From: Methylobacterium radiotolerans JCM 2831
GTDB lineage: Bacteria > Pseudomonadota > Alphaproteobacteria > Rhizobiales > Beijerinckiaceae
DNA: 64,000 nt
Assembly (NCBI RefSeq): GCF_000019725.1
Contig: NC_010510.1
Coordinates: forward strand, 214,501-278,500
Direction of reading: 5' to 3'
The first letter of the stretch is position 1, and each line of letters begins with the position of its first letter. Positions 31,739 to 40,672 of this stretch are shown here, piece after piece. The notes beneath the pieces are model-generated. The model worked only from the letters and a program-made list of their open reading frames with translations, did not search any database and had not been told where the DNA came from. The position numbers and the translations under genes were made by a program.

Positions 31739-32956
31739 TCAGCCCGGCGCGCCCGGGGCGGGCCCGTCGGCCTCCGGCGCCCGCGGTTCGGCCGCGGCAC
31801 CCGCGTCCGCCGACCGGATCTCGACCTTGAGGTCCTGCCGCATGTCCTGGAGATGGTCGGTCACCACCCGCTCGCCGGCCTTGAGCCCGGCCAGGATCGC
31901 GGTGTCCTCGCCGAAGCTGTCGCCCGTGGTCACGGGCTGCTGGCGGACCACGCCCTGATCGTCCACCACGTAGACGATCCGCTGGGCGAGCCGGGCCGAC
32001 AGCGCGACCGTGGGGACGAGGAGCTTCTCCTCGGTGCCGGTCTTGACCCGCGCGCGGACGAACTGACCGGGCAGGAAGCGCTCGTCGGTGTTCGGCAGCA
32101 GCGCGCGCACGAGGCGCCGGGCGGTGCGGGGGTCGAACCGGTTGTCGAGCTGGTAGACCCTGGCGTCGCGCACGGGCTTGCCGGCCTCGTCCAGCACCTC
32201 CACGGTCACCGGGCCGGTCTGCATCGCCTCGCGCAAGGCCTCGGAATCCTCGGAAGAGAGCGCCATCTGCACGTCGATCGGGTCGAGCTGCACCACCGTG
32301 ACCAGCTCCGTCTGGTTCTCGATGACGAGGTCGCCGGGGTTCACGATCGACAGGCTCGCCCGCCCGTCGAAGGGCGCGCTGACCACCGCGTAGTCGAGGT
32401 TGAGGTTCTGCCGCGCGATCGCGGCCTCGGCCCCCTGGACCTGGGCGGCGGCCGCGGCGGCGTTCGACTGGAGCTGCTGGAGCCGCTGCTCCGACGCGTA
32501 GCCCTTGTCGGCCAGCGTGTCGGTCCGGCTCACCTCGGCCTGCGCGAACTGGAGCTGCGCCTTGGCCTGCGCCTCCTGGGCCTGGGCCTGGGCGAGCGCC
32601 ACCTGGAACGGGCGCGGATCGATCCGGAACAGAACCTGCCCCTTCTTCACGTGGCTCCCGGGCTCGAAGGGGCGCTCGGTGACGTCGCCGGTCACCCGGG
32701 CCTGCAGGGCCGCGTCCTGCTGCGCGATGATGGTGCCCGTGTAGGTGAAGCTGATCGGCACCGTCCGGGTCCGCGCCGCCGTCACCGTGACGGCGATCGG
32801 CGGCTCGGTCTCGGCGGTCTCGGCCGGCCGGTCCGACCAAGGCAGCGCGCTCATCAGGGCCGCGGGCTCCGGCCGGCCCATCGCGAACCAGCCGCCCGCC
32901 GCCAGGACCAGCGCGGCGCCACATCCGAGTAGTCCGGTCCGAAGCCCCGCCCGCAC
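31739..32956 (-). CDS. RND efflux membrane-fusion protein (AcrA/MexA-like)
   Basis: A GTG at 32956 downstream of GGGAGGAG is the preferred start, giving about 405 residues with an N-terminal membrane anchor (LLGCGAALVLAAGGWFAMG). The lipoyl half-motifs (RVTGDVTERPFEPGSHVKKG and LDYAVVSAPFDGRASLS) flank an alpha-helical hairpin rich in Ala/Gln, followed by the beta-barrel (FLPGQFVRARVKTG) and membrane-proximal domain. It is divergent from the RND pump gene at 33072, the usual partner. No outer-membrane channel gene is adjacent. It links the inner-membrane pump to an outer-membrane factor encoded elsewhere. Confidence 0.9.
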   Translation of the reverse strand: MRAGLRTGLLGCGAALVLAAGGWFAMGRPEPAALMSALPWSDRPAETAETEPPIAVTVTAARTRTVPISFTYTGTIIAQQDAALQARVTGDVTERPFEPGSHVKKGQVLFRIDPRPFQVALAQAQAQEAQAKAQLQFAQAEVSRTDTLADKGYASEQRLQQLQSNAAAAAAQVQGAEAAIARQNLNLDYAVVSAPFDGRASLSIVNPGDLVIENQTELVTVVQLDPIDVQMALSSEDSEALREAMQTGPVTVEVLDEAGKPVRDARVYQLDNRFDPRTARRLVRALLPNTDERFLPGQFVRARVKTGTEEKLLVPTVALSARLAQRIVYVVDDQGVVRQQPVTTGDSFGEDTAILAGLKAGERVVTDHLQDMRQDLKVEIRSADAGAAAEPRAPEADGPAPGAPG

Positions 32957-33071
32957 GCTGACTGCTCCTCCCGCTGCGGCGCGCCCGCGCCGAGCCCGAC
33001 GGGGAACACGCCAAACGCGTTCGCGTTGCACGCCCGCGGTCCTCGCGGCCACCGATCACCGTCGAGGTCCG

Positions 33072-36000
33072 ATGTTCGCCCGCTTCGTCGACCGGCCGGT
33101 CCTGGCGGCCGTCATCTCGGTTCTGATCACCCTGATCGGCGCCGTGGCCGGCCTCACCCTGCCGATCGCCCAGTTTCCCGAGATCGCGCCGCCGATCATC
33201 AACATCCAGGCGACCTATCCCGGCGCCAGCGCGCAGCAGGCCTACGACGCGGTCACGACGCCCCTCGAGCAGGAGATCAACGGCGCCCAGCACCTGCTCT
33301 ACATCGCCTCGACCAGCAACACGGACGGCAGCGTCAACCTCGACGCGACCTTCGAGATCGGCTCCGACCTCGACGCCGCCGCCGCCGAGGTGCTGACCCG
33401 CGCCAACCGGGCCGAGGCGAAGCTGCCGGCCTCGGTGCGCGCGCAGGGGCTGGAGATCCAGAAGAGCTCCCGCCAGCGGCTCGGCAACATCGTGCTCTAC
33501 GCCGATCCGGGTGCGCCCTACGACGAGCTGTTCCTGGCCAACTGGGCCGAGACCCAGGTGATCAAACCGCTCCGCCGGGTCGACGGCATGGGCCGGATCC
33601 AGAACTTCTCCCAGAAGCGCTACGCCATGCGCCTGTGGCTCGACCCGGTGAAGATGGAGGCGCTGGCGATCAGCCCCGACGCGGTGATCCGCGCGGTGAG
33701 CCAGCAGAACGAGCAGATCACCACCGGCTCCCTCGGCAAGCCGCCGACCGACGGCGCGCCCACCGCCTTCGAGCTGCAGGTCGTCACGCAGGGACGGCTC
33801 AGCCAACCCCAGGAATTCGCCAACATCCTGCTGCGGGCCAACCCCGACGGCTCCGTGGTGCGGGTGCGCGACGTGGCGCGGGTGGAACTCGGCTCGGAGC
33901 AGTACGGCGTGCGCTCCAGCTTCGACGGCGAGCCGTCGGCGACCCTCGGCCTCTACCAGACGCCGGGCGCCAACGCCGTCCACGTCATGGACGGGGTGAA
34001 GGCCACGATGGCGGAGCTCGCGCGGCGGTTCCCGCCGGGGCTCAAGTACAAGATCGCCCTCGACCGCACCGAGTTCGTCCGCGAGGCGATCCGCGAGGTG
34101 GTGCACACCCTGTTCGAGGCGCTGATCCTCGTCGTGGTGGTCACCTACCTGTTCCTGCAGAACTGGCGGGCGACGCTGATCCCCTCGATCGCCGTGCCGG
34201 TGGCGCTGGTCGGGACCTTCGGGCCGATGGCGCTGCTCGGCTTCTCGTTCAACACCCTGAGCCTGCTCGGCCTGGTGCTGGCGGTCGGCCTCGTGGTCGA
34301 CGACGCCATCATCGTGGTCGAGAACACCGAGCGGCTGATGGACGAGGGGATGGAGCCGCGCCCGGCCGCCCGGGAGGCGGTGAACGAGGTCGCCGGCCCG
34401 GTGATCGCCACCACCCTGGTGCTGGCCGCCCTGTTCGTGCCCGTGGCCTTCATCCCGGGCCTGACCGGCCAACTCTACAACCAGTTCGCCCTGACCATCG
34501 CGATCTCGGTGATGATCTCGGCCGTGGTCTCGCTGACCCTGACGCCGGCGCTCTGCGGCCTGATCCTGAAGCACCGCCCGGAGGGCGCCGGGGCGCACCG
34601 GAGCCGGTGGAGGGCGCCGCTGCGCTGGTTCAACCGGACGCTGGAGCGCGCCGCGGGCCTCCTCACCGCGATGATCGGCCGGCTCACCCGCCACCTCGTG
34701 CTCGTCGGCCTGGCCTTCGCGGCCTTCGCGGCGCTCACCGCGCTCCTCGTGATGCAGCGCCCGACCGGCTTCGTCCCGAACGAGGACCAGGGCTACTTCT
34801 TCGCCGATGTCGCCCTGCCGAAGGGCGCCTCGGTGGCGCGCACCGACCGGATGGTCGAGCGGCTCGGCAGGAGCCTGCGGGACATGCCGGAGGTCGATCA
34901 CACGATCGGCGTCGTGGGGCGCAGCATCCTCGCCGACGCGGTGGCACCGTTCTACGGGTTCCAGATCCCGGTCCTGAAGCCGTGGGGCGAGCGGGCGGCC
35001 TCGGCCGACGCCATCATCGCCCGCGTGCAGAAGGAATTCCGGCACGATCCGGACGGGAAGGTGCGGGTGGTCAACCCGTCGCCGCTGCCGGGGCTCGGCA
35101 CCCGCAGCGGCCTGACGCTCGAGATCCAGGACCGCAGCGGTGCGGGCGGCATCAAGCTCGCCGAGGCGGCCCAGCGCTTCATCGACGAGATGGAGAAGAG
35201 CCCCAACGTCGCCCAGGCGCTGCCGACGACGAGCTACGGTGTGCCGCAGATCCGCCTGGAGATCGACCGGGCCAAGGCCGAGCAGCTCGGTGTGCCCCTC
35301 CAGAACCTGTTCGACGCGCTCGGGACCTATGTCGGGTCGAGCTTCGTCAACCTCTTCAACCGCTTCGGCTTCGTCTATCAGGTCTACGTGCAGAGCGAGG
35401 CCACGGGCCGGCGCACGATCCAGGATCTGCAGGCGCTGCCGGTCCTCAACAGCCGGGGCGAGCCCGTGCGGATCGGCTCCCTGGTGCGGGCGGAATTCAC
35501 CACCGGCCCCACCGCGGTCCTGTCCTACAACACCTACCCGGCCATCGAGGTGGCGATCGAGGTGGCCTCCAGCGCGAGTTCCGGCACGGTGCTCAAGGAG
35601 GTCGAGGCGCTGGCCAAGCGCCGGCTGCCCTCGGACTACGCGGTGGAGTGGACCGACGTCGCCTTCCAGGAGAAGGTCGCGGGCGGCTACGCGCCGCTAA
35701 TCTTCGGCCTCGGCGTGCTGATGATCTTTTTGCTGCTCGCCGGGCAGTACGAGTCGCTGCGCCTCCCCTTCGTGATCCTGCTGGCGACGCCGATCGCGAT
35801 CTTCGGCGCGGTCGGATTCCTGGCCGTGCGCGGGCTCGAACTCGACATCTTCGGCCAGATCGGTCTGCTGCTGCTCGTCGGGCTCGCCGCCAAGAACTCG
35901 ATCCTGCTCGTGTCCTTCGCGGAGGACCTGCGCCGGCAGGGCGAGGACGTCCTGAAGGCGGCCCAGGACGCGGCGCGCCTGCGGATGCGCCCGATCCTGA

Positions 36001-36236
36001 TGACGTCGTTCGCCTTCATCACCGGCTCGATCCCGCTCGCCATCGCGAGCGGCGCCGGGGCGCATGCCCGCGTCTCCATGGGGACGGTGGTGATCGGCGG
36101 CTTGGTCGTCGCGACCTTCATCACCCTGTTCATCACGCCGACGTTCTACGTCGCCTTCGAGCGGCTGCTCGGGCGGGGCGACGCGGCCGCCAGGGCGCAG
36201 TCCGGGCCGGCCGGCGCGGCGCAGCCGGCCGAGTAG
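33072..36236 (+). CDS. RND-family multidrug efflux pump (HAE1, MexB/AcrB-like)
   Basis: The start MFARFVDRPVLAAVISVLIT at 33072 gives 1054 residues, normal for HAE1 pumps. It has the twelve membrane segments in two halves and large periplasmic loops: FPEIAPPIINIQATYPGASA, GLVLAVGLVVDDAIIVVENT with the proton-relay aspartates, and KNSILLVSFAEDLRRQGEDV in the second half. The divergent adaptor gene completes the inner-membrane part. Substrates are likely lipophilic drugs or solvents. The spacer 32957-33071 must contain both promoters; no regulator gene is adjacent. Confidence 0.95.
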   Translation: MFARFVDRPVLAAVISVLITLIGAVAGLTLPIAQFPEIAPPIINIQATYPGASAQQAYDAVTTPLEQEINGAQHLLYIASTSNTDGSVNLDATFEIGSDLDAAAAEVLTRANRAEAKLPASVRAQGLEIQKSSRQRLGNIVLYADPGAPYDELFLANWAETQVIKPLRRVDGMGRIQNFSQKRYAMRLWLDPVKMEALAISPDAVIRAVSQQNEQITTGSLGKPPTDGAPTAFELQVVTQGRLSQPQEFANILLRANPDGSVVRVRDVARVELGSEQYGVRSSFDGEPSATLGLYQTPGANAVHVMDGVKATMAELARRFPPGLKYKIALDRTEFVREAIREVVHTLFEALILVVVVTYLFLQNWRATLIPSIAVPVALVGTFGPMALLGFSFNTLSLLGLVLAVGLVVDDAIIVVENTERLMDEGMEPRPAAREAVNEVAGPVIATTLVLAALFVPVAFIPGLTGQLYNQFALTIAISVMISAVVSLTLTPALCGLILKHRPEGAGAHRSRWRAPLRWFNRTLERAAGLLTAMIGRLTRHLVLVGLAFAAFAALTALLVMQRPTGFVPNEDQGYFFADVALPKGASVARTDRMVERLGRSLRDMPEVDHTIGVVGRSILADAVAPFYGFQIPVLKPWGERAASADAIIARVQKEFRHDPDGKVRVVNPSPLPGLGTRSGLTLEIQDRSGAGGIKLAEAAQRFIDEMEKSPNVAQALPTTSYGVPQIRLEIDRAKAEQLGVPLQNLFDALGTYVGSSFVNLFNRFGFVYQVYVQSEATGRRTIQDLQALPVLNSRGEPVRIGSLVRAEFTTGPTAVLSYNTYPAIEVAIEVASSASSGTVLKEVEALAKRRLPSDYAVEWTDVAFQEKVAGGYAPLIFGLGVLMIFLLLAGQYESLRLPFVILLATPIAIFGAVGFLAVRGLELDIFGQIGLLLLVGLAAKNSILLVSFAEDLRRQGEDVLKAAQDAARLRMRPILMTSFAFITGSIPLAIASGAGAHARVSMGTVVIGGLVVATFITLFITPTFYVAFERLLGRGDAAARAQSGPAGAAQPAE

Positions 36237-36328
36237 CCACTCTGGTCCGTCGCCGAGACGGTCGCGCCGCCGATCCCGGGCTCGGCGGCGAACGGGAGCC
36301 TGCGAGAGCGTGAGGACCGTCCCGCCGC

Positions 36329-36950
36329 GTGGCGGCTGATCCTGTCCCGAACCCTCCGTCAGGCCGAGTCCGCGCGGCGCTCGACTGCGTCGGCCGCGTC
36401 CCGACGGCCCTGCTCGCGTGGCGCTTCCAGTTCCGCGCGGAGGAGGATCTCGCCCTGAGCGCCGACGCCGACGCCTTCGGCCCTGTCCTGAGCATCCTCG
36501 CCTCCGCGATGCTGACGGTGACGGCCTTCTCGCTGACCGTTCCGGTCAACGCCCGCGGTGCCGCGTCGTCGGGCGTGACGCGGCGCGCCACGACCCCGTG
36601 GACCAGAGACCGGCCGGCGCACGACGCGCTCGCCACGATCCTCGGCGCGTTCATGTTCTCGGTGGTCGAGATCATCGCCCTGTCGACCCCCCTCTACGGG
36701 CCGGGCGGGCGCCCCGTGCTGCTGGGGGCGATGGTGGTGGTCATCGACCTGGCCGTCGTCGTCTTCCTGGGCTGGATGCGGCAGCTCACCCGCTTCGGCC
36801 GGGTCGGCGAGACGATCCGGCCGGTCGAGCAGGCGGCGTCCCGGGCCCGGCCGCGGCGGCACACGGCTCCCGCGTTCCATACCGCGGGGCGCGGCCGCCG
36901 CGGCGCCACGCGGAGGCCGCGTCGCCGCACCGATCGACGAGGAGCGGAAC
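36329..36950 (+). pseudogene. Truncated, frameshifted DUF2254-like membrane protein
   Basis: The frame beginning near 36329 encodes DADAFGPVLSILASAMLTVT, HDALATILGAFMFSVVEIIA and GWMRQLTRFGRVGETIRPVE, which follow the DUF2254 pattern (A...L..IA.SM.TV...FS, then a second helix pair, then L...GRVGET...VE). Intact family members exceed 400 residues. After VEQAAS the match leaves this frame; GGRVAAPIDEERNC appears in another frame at about 36905-36945. The conserved core after the first membrane helices is therefore damaged. The family's function is unknown. Confidence 0.5.
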
Positions 36951-37016
36951 TGCCCGCGCGCCGATCCATTGGGTCACCGGACGACGGCCGGCCGACTCTC
37001 AGGGATGGATGGATCG

Positions 37017-37358
37017 ATGGTTTCGATAGGCACGCGCTCCGGCGGCACCGCCCGGGTTTCCGCGGTTCGCGCGGCCGCGGGCGCCTGCGCGCTGATCCTG
37101 TCGTCCGGACCGGTGCTCGCCCAATCGGCGGCGAGCCGGATCGATCAGCCGACTGCGGCCACGCTGCCCCCGGGCGTCAGCACGACCAAGGGCGGCGCTG
37201 CCCCAGCCGACCGGTCGACCGGACCCGTCTCACCGCCGAGCGCCATCTCGTCGTCGACGGACGTCATGGCGGGCGGGAGCGCCGGTACCGACACGGGCCG
37301 GAAGAAGGACGCGCGCACCAACCCGCTCGATCATCTCTCCCCGGAGTACAAGCGGTAG
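37017..37358 (+). CDS. Small exported hypothetical protein, 113 aa
   Basis: The start MVSIGTRSGGTARVSAVRAA at 37017 has AGGGA upstream; other in-frame ATGs lie a few codons earlier. Residues 14-37 form a signal peptide (AVRAAAGACALILSSGPVLA) with cleavage after VLA. The mature part is low-complexity, rich in Ser, Thr, Gly and Pro, and ends NPLDHLSPEYKR. It has no cysteines or recognisable domain. Methylobacterium genomes carry many such short periplasmic proteins of unknown role. Confidence 0.6.
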   Translation: MVSIGTRSGGTARVSAVRAAAGACALILSSGPVLAQSAASRIDQPTAATLPPGVSTTKGGAAPADRSTGPVSPPSAISSSTDVMAGGSAGTDTGRKKDARTNPLDHLSPEYKR

Positions 37359-37454
37359 AGCGGGCTCGATCGCCGCGCGAGCCCGGAGCGGCCCTCCGCG
37401 TGACGACCGGGCGCCGGCCGGGCTCCGCGCAACCGTGAGCCGGGTCGGCCCGCG

Positions 37455-38378
37455 TCAGAATTCCAGGGGCCGAAGCCCGGTCGACGGGGATTCGACCGTC
37501 AGACCGCAGGTGTGGTCCTGCAGGATCTCGCCGTTGGCCGCCCTGCCGAAACGGCTGGTCACCAGGCCGTCGAGGAGCACGAAGCCCGGCTTCCCGCCCG
37601 GGAACTCGGCCCCCACGACGGCCAGCGAGTGCTCGCCCATGGCGGCGCGCGCGTCGCCGTCGCGCGCCAGCAGGTCGAACGGGTCCGCGGCGTCGAGGTC
37701 GTCCCCGAGCACGCGCATCGCCCTGAACGGGCGTCCGACCAGCGGTTCGGGCAGAGGCGCCCAGCGATCGCCGATCGTGGGCGCGAGGCGGCGAAGGGCG
37801 TCGCGGACGTCGAGGCGGACGCAGTCGATGTGGATGTGCAACTGCCCCTGACTCCGCCGCAGCCGCGCGTTCACCGCGAGGCTGACGTCGCGCCGGTCGA
37901 GCGGATGGCCGAGGCGGCCCTCGACGAAGGTCCGCGCGCGCCACGCCTTGGCGAAGTAGTTCGTCGTCCCGGGTCGAAGGAGCACGGGGCTCTCGATGCC
38001 GGTGATGCGCGCCGTCGGGATCAGGAGAAACTGCGCCCGCCCGCGGAGGTCCTTGAGGATGGCGTAGCCCTTCTCGACCCCGCCCGCCAGGTCGACCAGG
38101 CTGCAAGGTGCGGGTCCCTGTCCGCGCCTCTCGTGGGGGACGCACGCGCCGTGCACGATCGCCCACAGGGCTCCGCCGTTTCCGAGGAGGTTGGGCCCGA
38201 CGGCGACAGCCAGCCAGACCGAGGCCGCCGCGAGGATGATCAGGGTGCCGAGCGATCTCCGCGACAGCCCGCTCCTCGCGCGGCCGGTGGAGCCGCGCGG
38301 TGACGCGGTGTCCGGCCGGCGACGGACGGCGTCACGCGCCTGACGGGCGAGCCTGACCGCGGCGCTGCGCAAATCCAT
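37455..38378 (-). CDS. cdh: CDP-diacylglycerol pyrophosphatase
   Basis: The 307-residue protein has an N-terminal membrane anchor (LGTLIILAAASVWLAVAVG) and the Cdh domain: LWAIVHGACVPH, PAPCSLVDLAGGVEKGYAIL, KDLRGRAQFLLIPTARITGI and SPVLLRPGTTNYFAKAW. The HIT-like catalytic site is GQLHIHIDCVR. Cdh hydrolyses CDP-diacylglycerol to CMP and phosphatidate in the periplasm. The N-terminal 40 residues are unusually arginine-rich. It stands alone and convergent with the small exported protein gene. Confidence 0.88.
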   Translation of the reverse strand: MDLRSAAVRLARQARDAVRRRPDTASPRGSTGRARSGLSRRSLGTLIILAAASVWLAVAVGPNLLGNGGALWAIVHGACVPHERRGQGPAPCSLVDLAGGVEKGYAILKDLRGRAQFLLIPTARITGIESPVLLRPGTTNYFAKAWRARTFVEGRLGHPLDRRDVSLAVNARLRRSQGQLHIHIDCVRLDVRDALRRLAPTIGDRWAPLPEPLVGRPFRAMRVLGDDLDAADPFDLLARDGDARAAMGEHSLAVVGAEFPGGKPGFVLLDGLVTSRFGRAANGEILQDHTCGLTVESPSTGLRPLEF

Positions 38379-38827
38379 GACGTGACCCGGTGTCCGGTTG
38401 CCGCGCGAGGCGTCGGGTCCGCCGACGCCAGGACCGTCATACAGGCCGCCAGCGGCCTGCGCGATCGCCGCCGTGCTACGGATGCAGCGCCGGACGGATC
38501 GCGCGGGACGCGGTGACGCCGCGGCGTCTTTCGTGCCCCGGATCCCGCGCGCCCCCTTCTCGGACGGCTATCCGATGGGCCATGCCTTGCGCGGACCTCG
38601 TCAGCGCCGCCGAACTGGGCCATGCCTCTGCCCATCCCGGTGCCGGTGCCGCCGGCGGTCGCAACCTATCAGGCGGCGCGCCGCCGGAACCGCGGCGAGA
38701 AGGACAGGGGTGGGACGGACCGCGCACGAGGACCGACCCGACGCGCGTCAGGAGCCGGGAGCCCGGCGACCGCTGAGACAGACCGGACGGCCGGGGTGAC
38801 CCGGGCCGCCCTCGCGAGGAGACGACC
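38379..38827. other. Intergenic stretch, no convincing gene
   Basis: About 450 bases between cdh and the IlvD/Edd-type gene. Open frames on both strands are Arg/Pro-rich and look non-coding. A GAGGAGACGACC sequence right before 38828 is the ribosome site of the downstream gene. Confidence 0.5.
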
Positions 38828-40525
38828 ATGACCGACGAACCGCACGGCTTCGACCGCGGCCTGACCAATTACGGCGACCGCGACTTCGCCCGCTACCTGC
38901 GCCGCTCCTTCGCGCGCTCCATGGGCATCTCGGTCGGCCTGCTGAACAAGCCGGTGGTCGGCATCGCCATGACCCCGTCGGGCTTCAACAACTGCCACCG
39001 GGGCATGCCCGAGCTGGTCGAGGCGGTCTCCCGCGGCGTGCTGGCGGCCGGCGCCCTGCCGCGGCCGTTCCCGACCGTGTCGCTCGGCGAGGTTTTCCTC
39101 AACCCGACCAGCATGATGTACCGCAACCTCATGGCCATGGACACCGAGGAGATGATCGCGGCCCAGCCGATGGACGCGGTCGTGCTGATCGGCGGTTGCG
39201 ACAAGACCGTGCCGGCCCAGCTCATGGGCGCGGCCTCCGCCGACCTGCCGGCGATCCAGCTCGTCACCGGCCCGATGTCGACCGGCCGCCACAGGGGCCA
39301 GCGGCTCGGCGCCTGCACGGATTGCCGGGGCTTCTGGGCCAGATACCGGGCCGGCACCGTCGACGCCGAGGAGATCGCCGAGGTCGAGGGCCGGCTCTCC
39401 GTCACGGCCGGCACCTGCGCGGTGATGGGCACGGCCTCGACCATGGCGTGCATCGCCGAGGCGCTCGGCATGTCGCTGCCGGGCACCGCGGCGATCCCGG
39501 CGGTGCATTCCGACCGGCTGGTGGCCGCCGAGGAGACCGGCCGCGCGGCGGTGCGGCTGATCCAGTCGAAGATCCGGCCCTCGCAGGTGATCACCGAGAA
39601 GTCGGTCGAGAACGCGATCCGCGTGCTGATGGCGGTGTCGGGCTCGACCAACGCCATCGTGCACCTCACCGCCATCGCCGGGCGGCTCGGCATCCGGATC
39701 TCGCCCGAGCGGTTCAATCAGATCTCCGACGCGACGCCGGTGCTGGTCGACCTGAAGCCCGTGGGCCAGGGCTATATGGAGGATTTCCACGCCGCCGGGG
39801 GCATGGGCGCGCTCCTGCGCGAGCTGCGCCCGCTCCTCCACCTCGACACGGTGGACGTGGAGGGCCGGACGCTCGCCGAGCGCCTGGACGAGCCGGAGGC
39901 TTGGGTCGACCGCGCGATCATCCGCACCGCGGAGGATCCCGTGTCGCCGGTCGGCGGCCTCGTGGCCCTGTCCGGCAGCCTCGCGCCCGACGGGGCGATC
40001 TTCAAGCGCGCGGCGGCGACGCCTGAGCTGTTCGAGTCGGAAGGGCGGGCGGTGGTGTTCACCGGCCTGGAAGACCTGTCGGCGCGGATCGACGATCCCG
40101 CGCTCGACGTGGCGCCCGGCGACATCCTCGTCCTGCAGAATGCCGGCCCGCACGCGGCCGGCATGCCGGAGGCGGGCTACCTGCCGATCCCCAAGAAGCT
40201 GGCGCAGGCGGGGGTGAAGGACATGGTGCGCATCTCCGACGCGCGGATGTCGGGCACGGCCTTCGGGTCGATCGTCCTGCACGTGGCGCCCGAGGCCGCG
40301 GTCGGCGGCCCGCTGGCGGCGGTGCGCGACGGCGACCGCATCCGCCTGTCGATCCAGGACAAGCGCGTCGATCTCCTGGTCGCGGAGGACGAGATCGCCC
40401 GCCGGCTCGCCGACCACCGGCCGCCGCCGGCCCCGGCTCGGGGCTACAAGGCGCTCTACCGGCGCAGCGTCACGCAGGCCCCGGAGGGCTGCGACTTCAA
40501 CTTCCTCGCCAAGGCCGAGGGCTGA
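38828..40525 (+). CDS. IlvD/Edd-family dehydratase, probable sugar-acid dehydratase
   Basis: The 565-residue protein carries the iron-sulfur and substrate motifs GGCDKTVPAQLMGAASADLP, GACTDCRGFW and TAGTCAVMGTASTMACIAEA; the three cysteines are the cluster ligands. ISDARMSGTAFGSIVLHVAP matches the C-terminal catalytic domain. It starts MTDEPHGFDRGLTNYGDRDF, unlike biosynthetic IlvD, and resembles the arabonate/xylonate dehydratase branch. No other branched-chain amino acid gene is near, so dehydration of a pentonate or hexonate is more likely than valine biosynthesis. Confidence 0.82.
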   Translation: MTDEPHGFDRGLTNYGDRDFARYLRRSFARSMGISVGLLNKPVVGIAMTPSGFNNCHRGMPELVEAVSRGVLAAGALPRPFPTVSLGEVFLNPTSMMYRNLMAMDTEEMIAAQPMDAVVLIGGCDKTVPAQLMGAASADLPAIQLVTGPMSTGRHRGQRLGACTDCRGFWARYRAGTVDAEEIAEVEGRLSVTAGTCAVMGTASTMACIAEALGMSLPGTAAIPAVHSDRLVAAEETGRAAVRLIQSKIRPSQVITEKSVENAIRVLMAVSGSTNAIVHLTAIAGRLGIRISPERFNQISDATPVLVDLKPVGQGYMEDFHAAGGMGALLRELRPLLHLDTVDVEGRTLAERLDEPEAWVDRAIIRTAEDPVSPVGGLVALSGSLAPDGAIFKRAAATPELFESEGRAVVFTGLEDLSARIDDPALDVAPGDILVLQNAGPHAAGMPEAGYLPIPKKLAQAGVKDMVRISDARMSGTAFGSIVLHVAPEAAVGGPLAAVRDGDRIRLSIQDKRVDLLVAEDEIARRLADHRPPPAPARGYKALYRRSVTQAPEGCDFNFLAKAEG

Positions 40526-40672
40526 CGGCCCCGGTCGTCCCGGCCGGGCGCGTCAGAGGCCGGCTCCGCCATCCGGGGCGCACCCGTCGCCGAACTCGGC
40601 AAGCCCCGCCTGCCGGCCCCGTGACCCGGCAGGCCGGCCGCGCTCATCACCGCCCTGACGGTGCCGGGGTCG

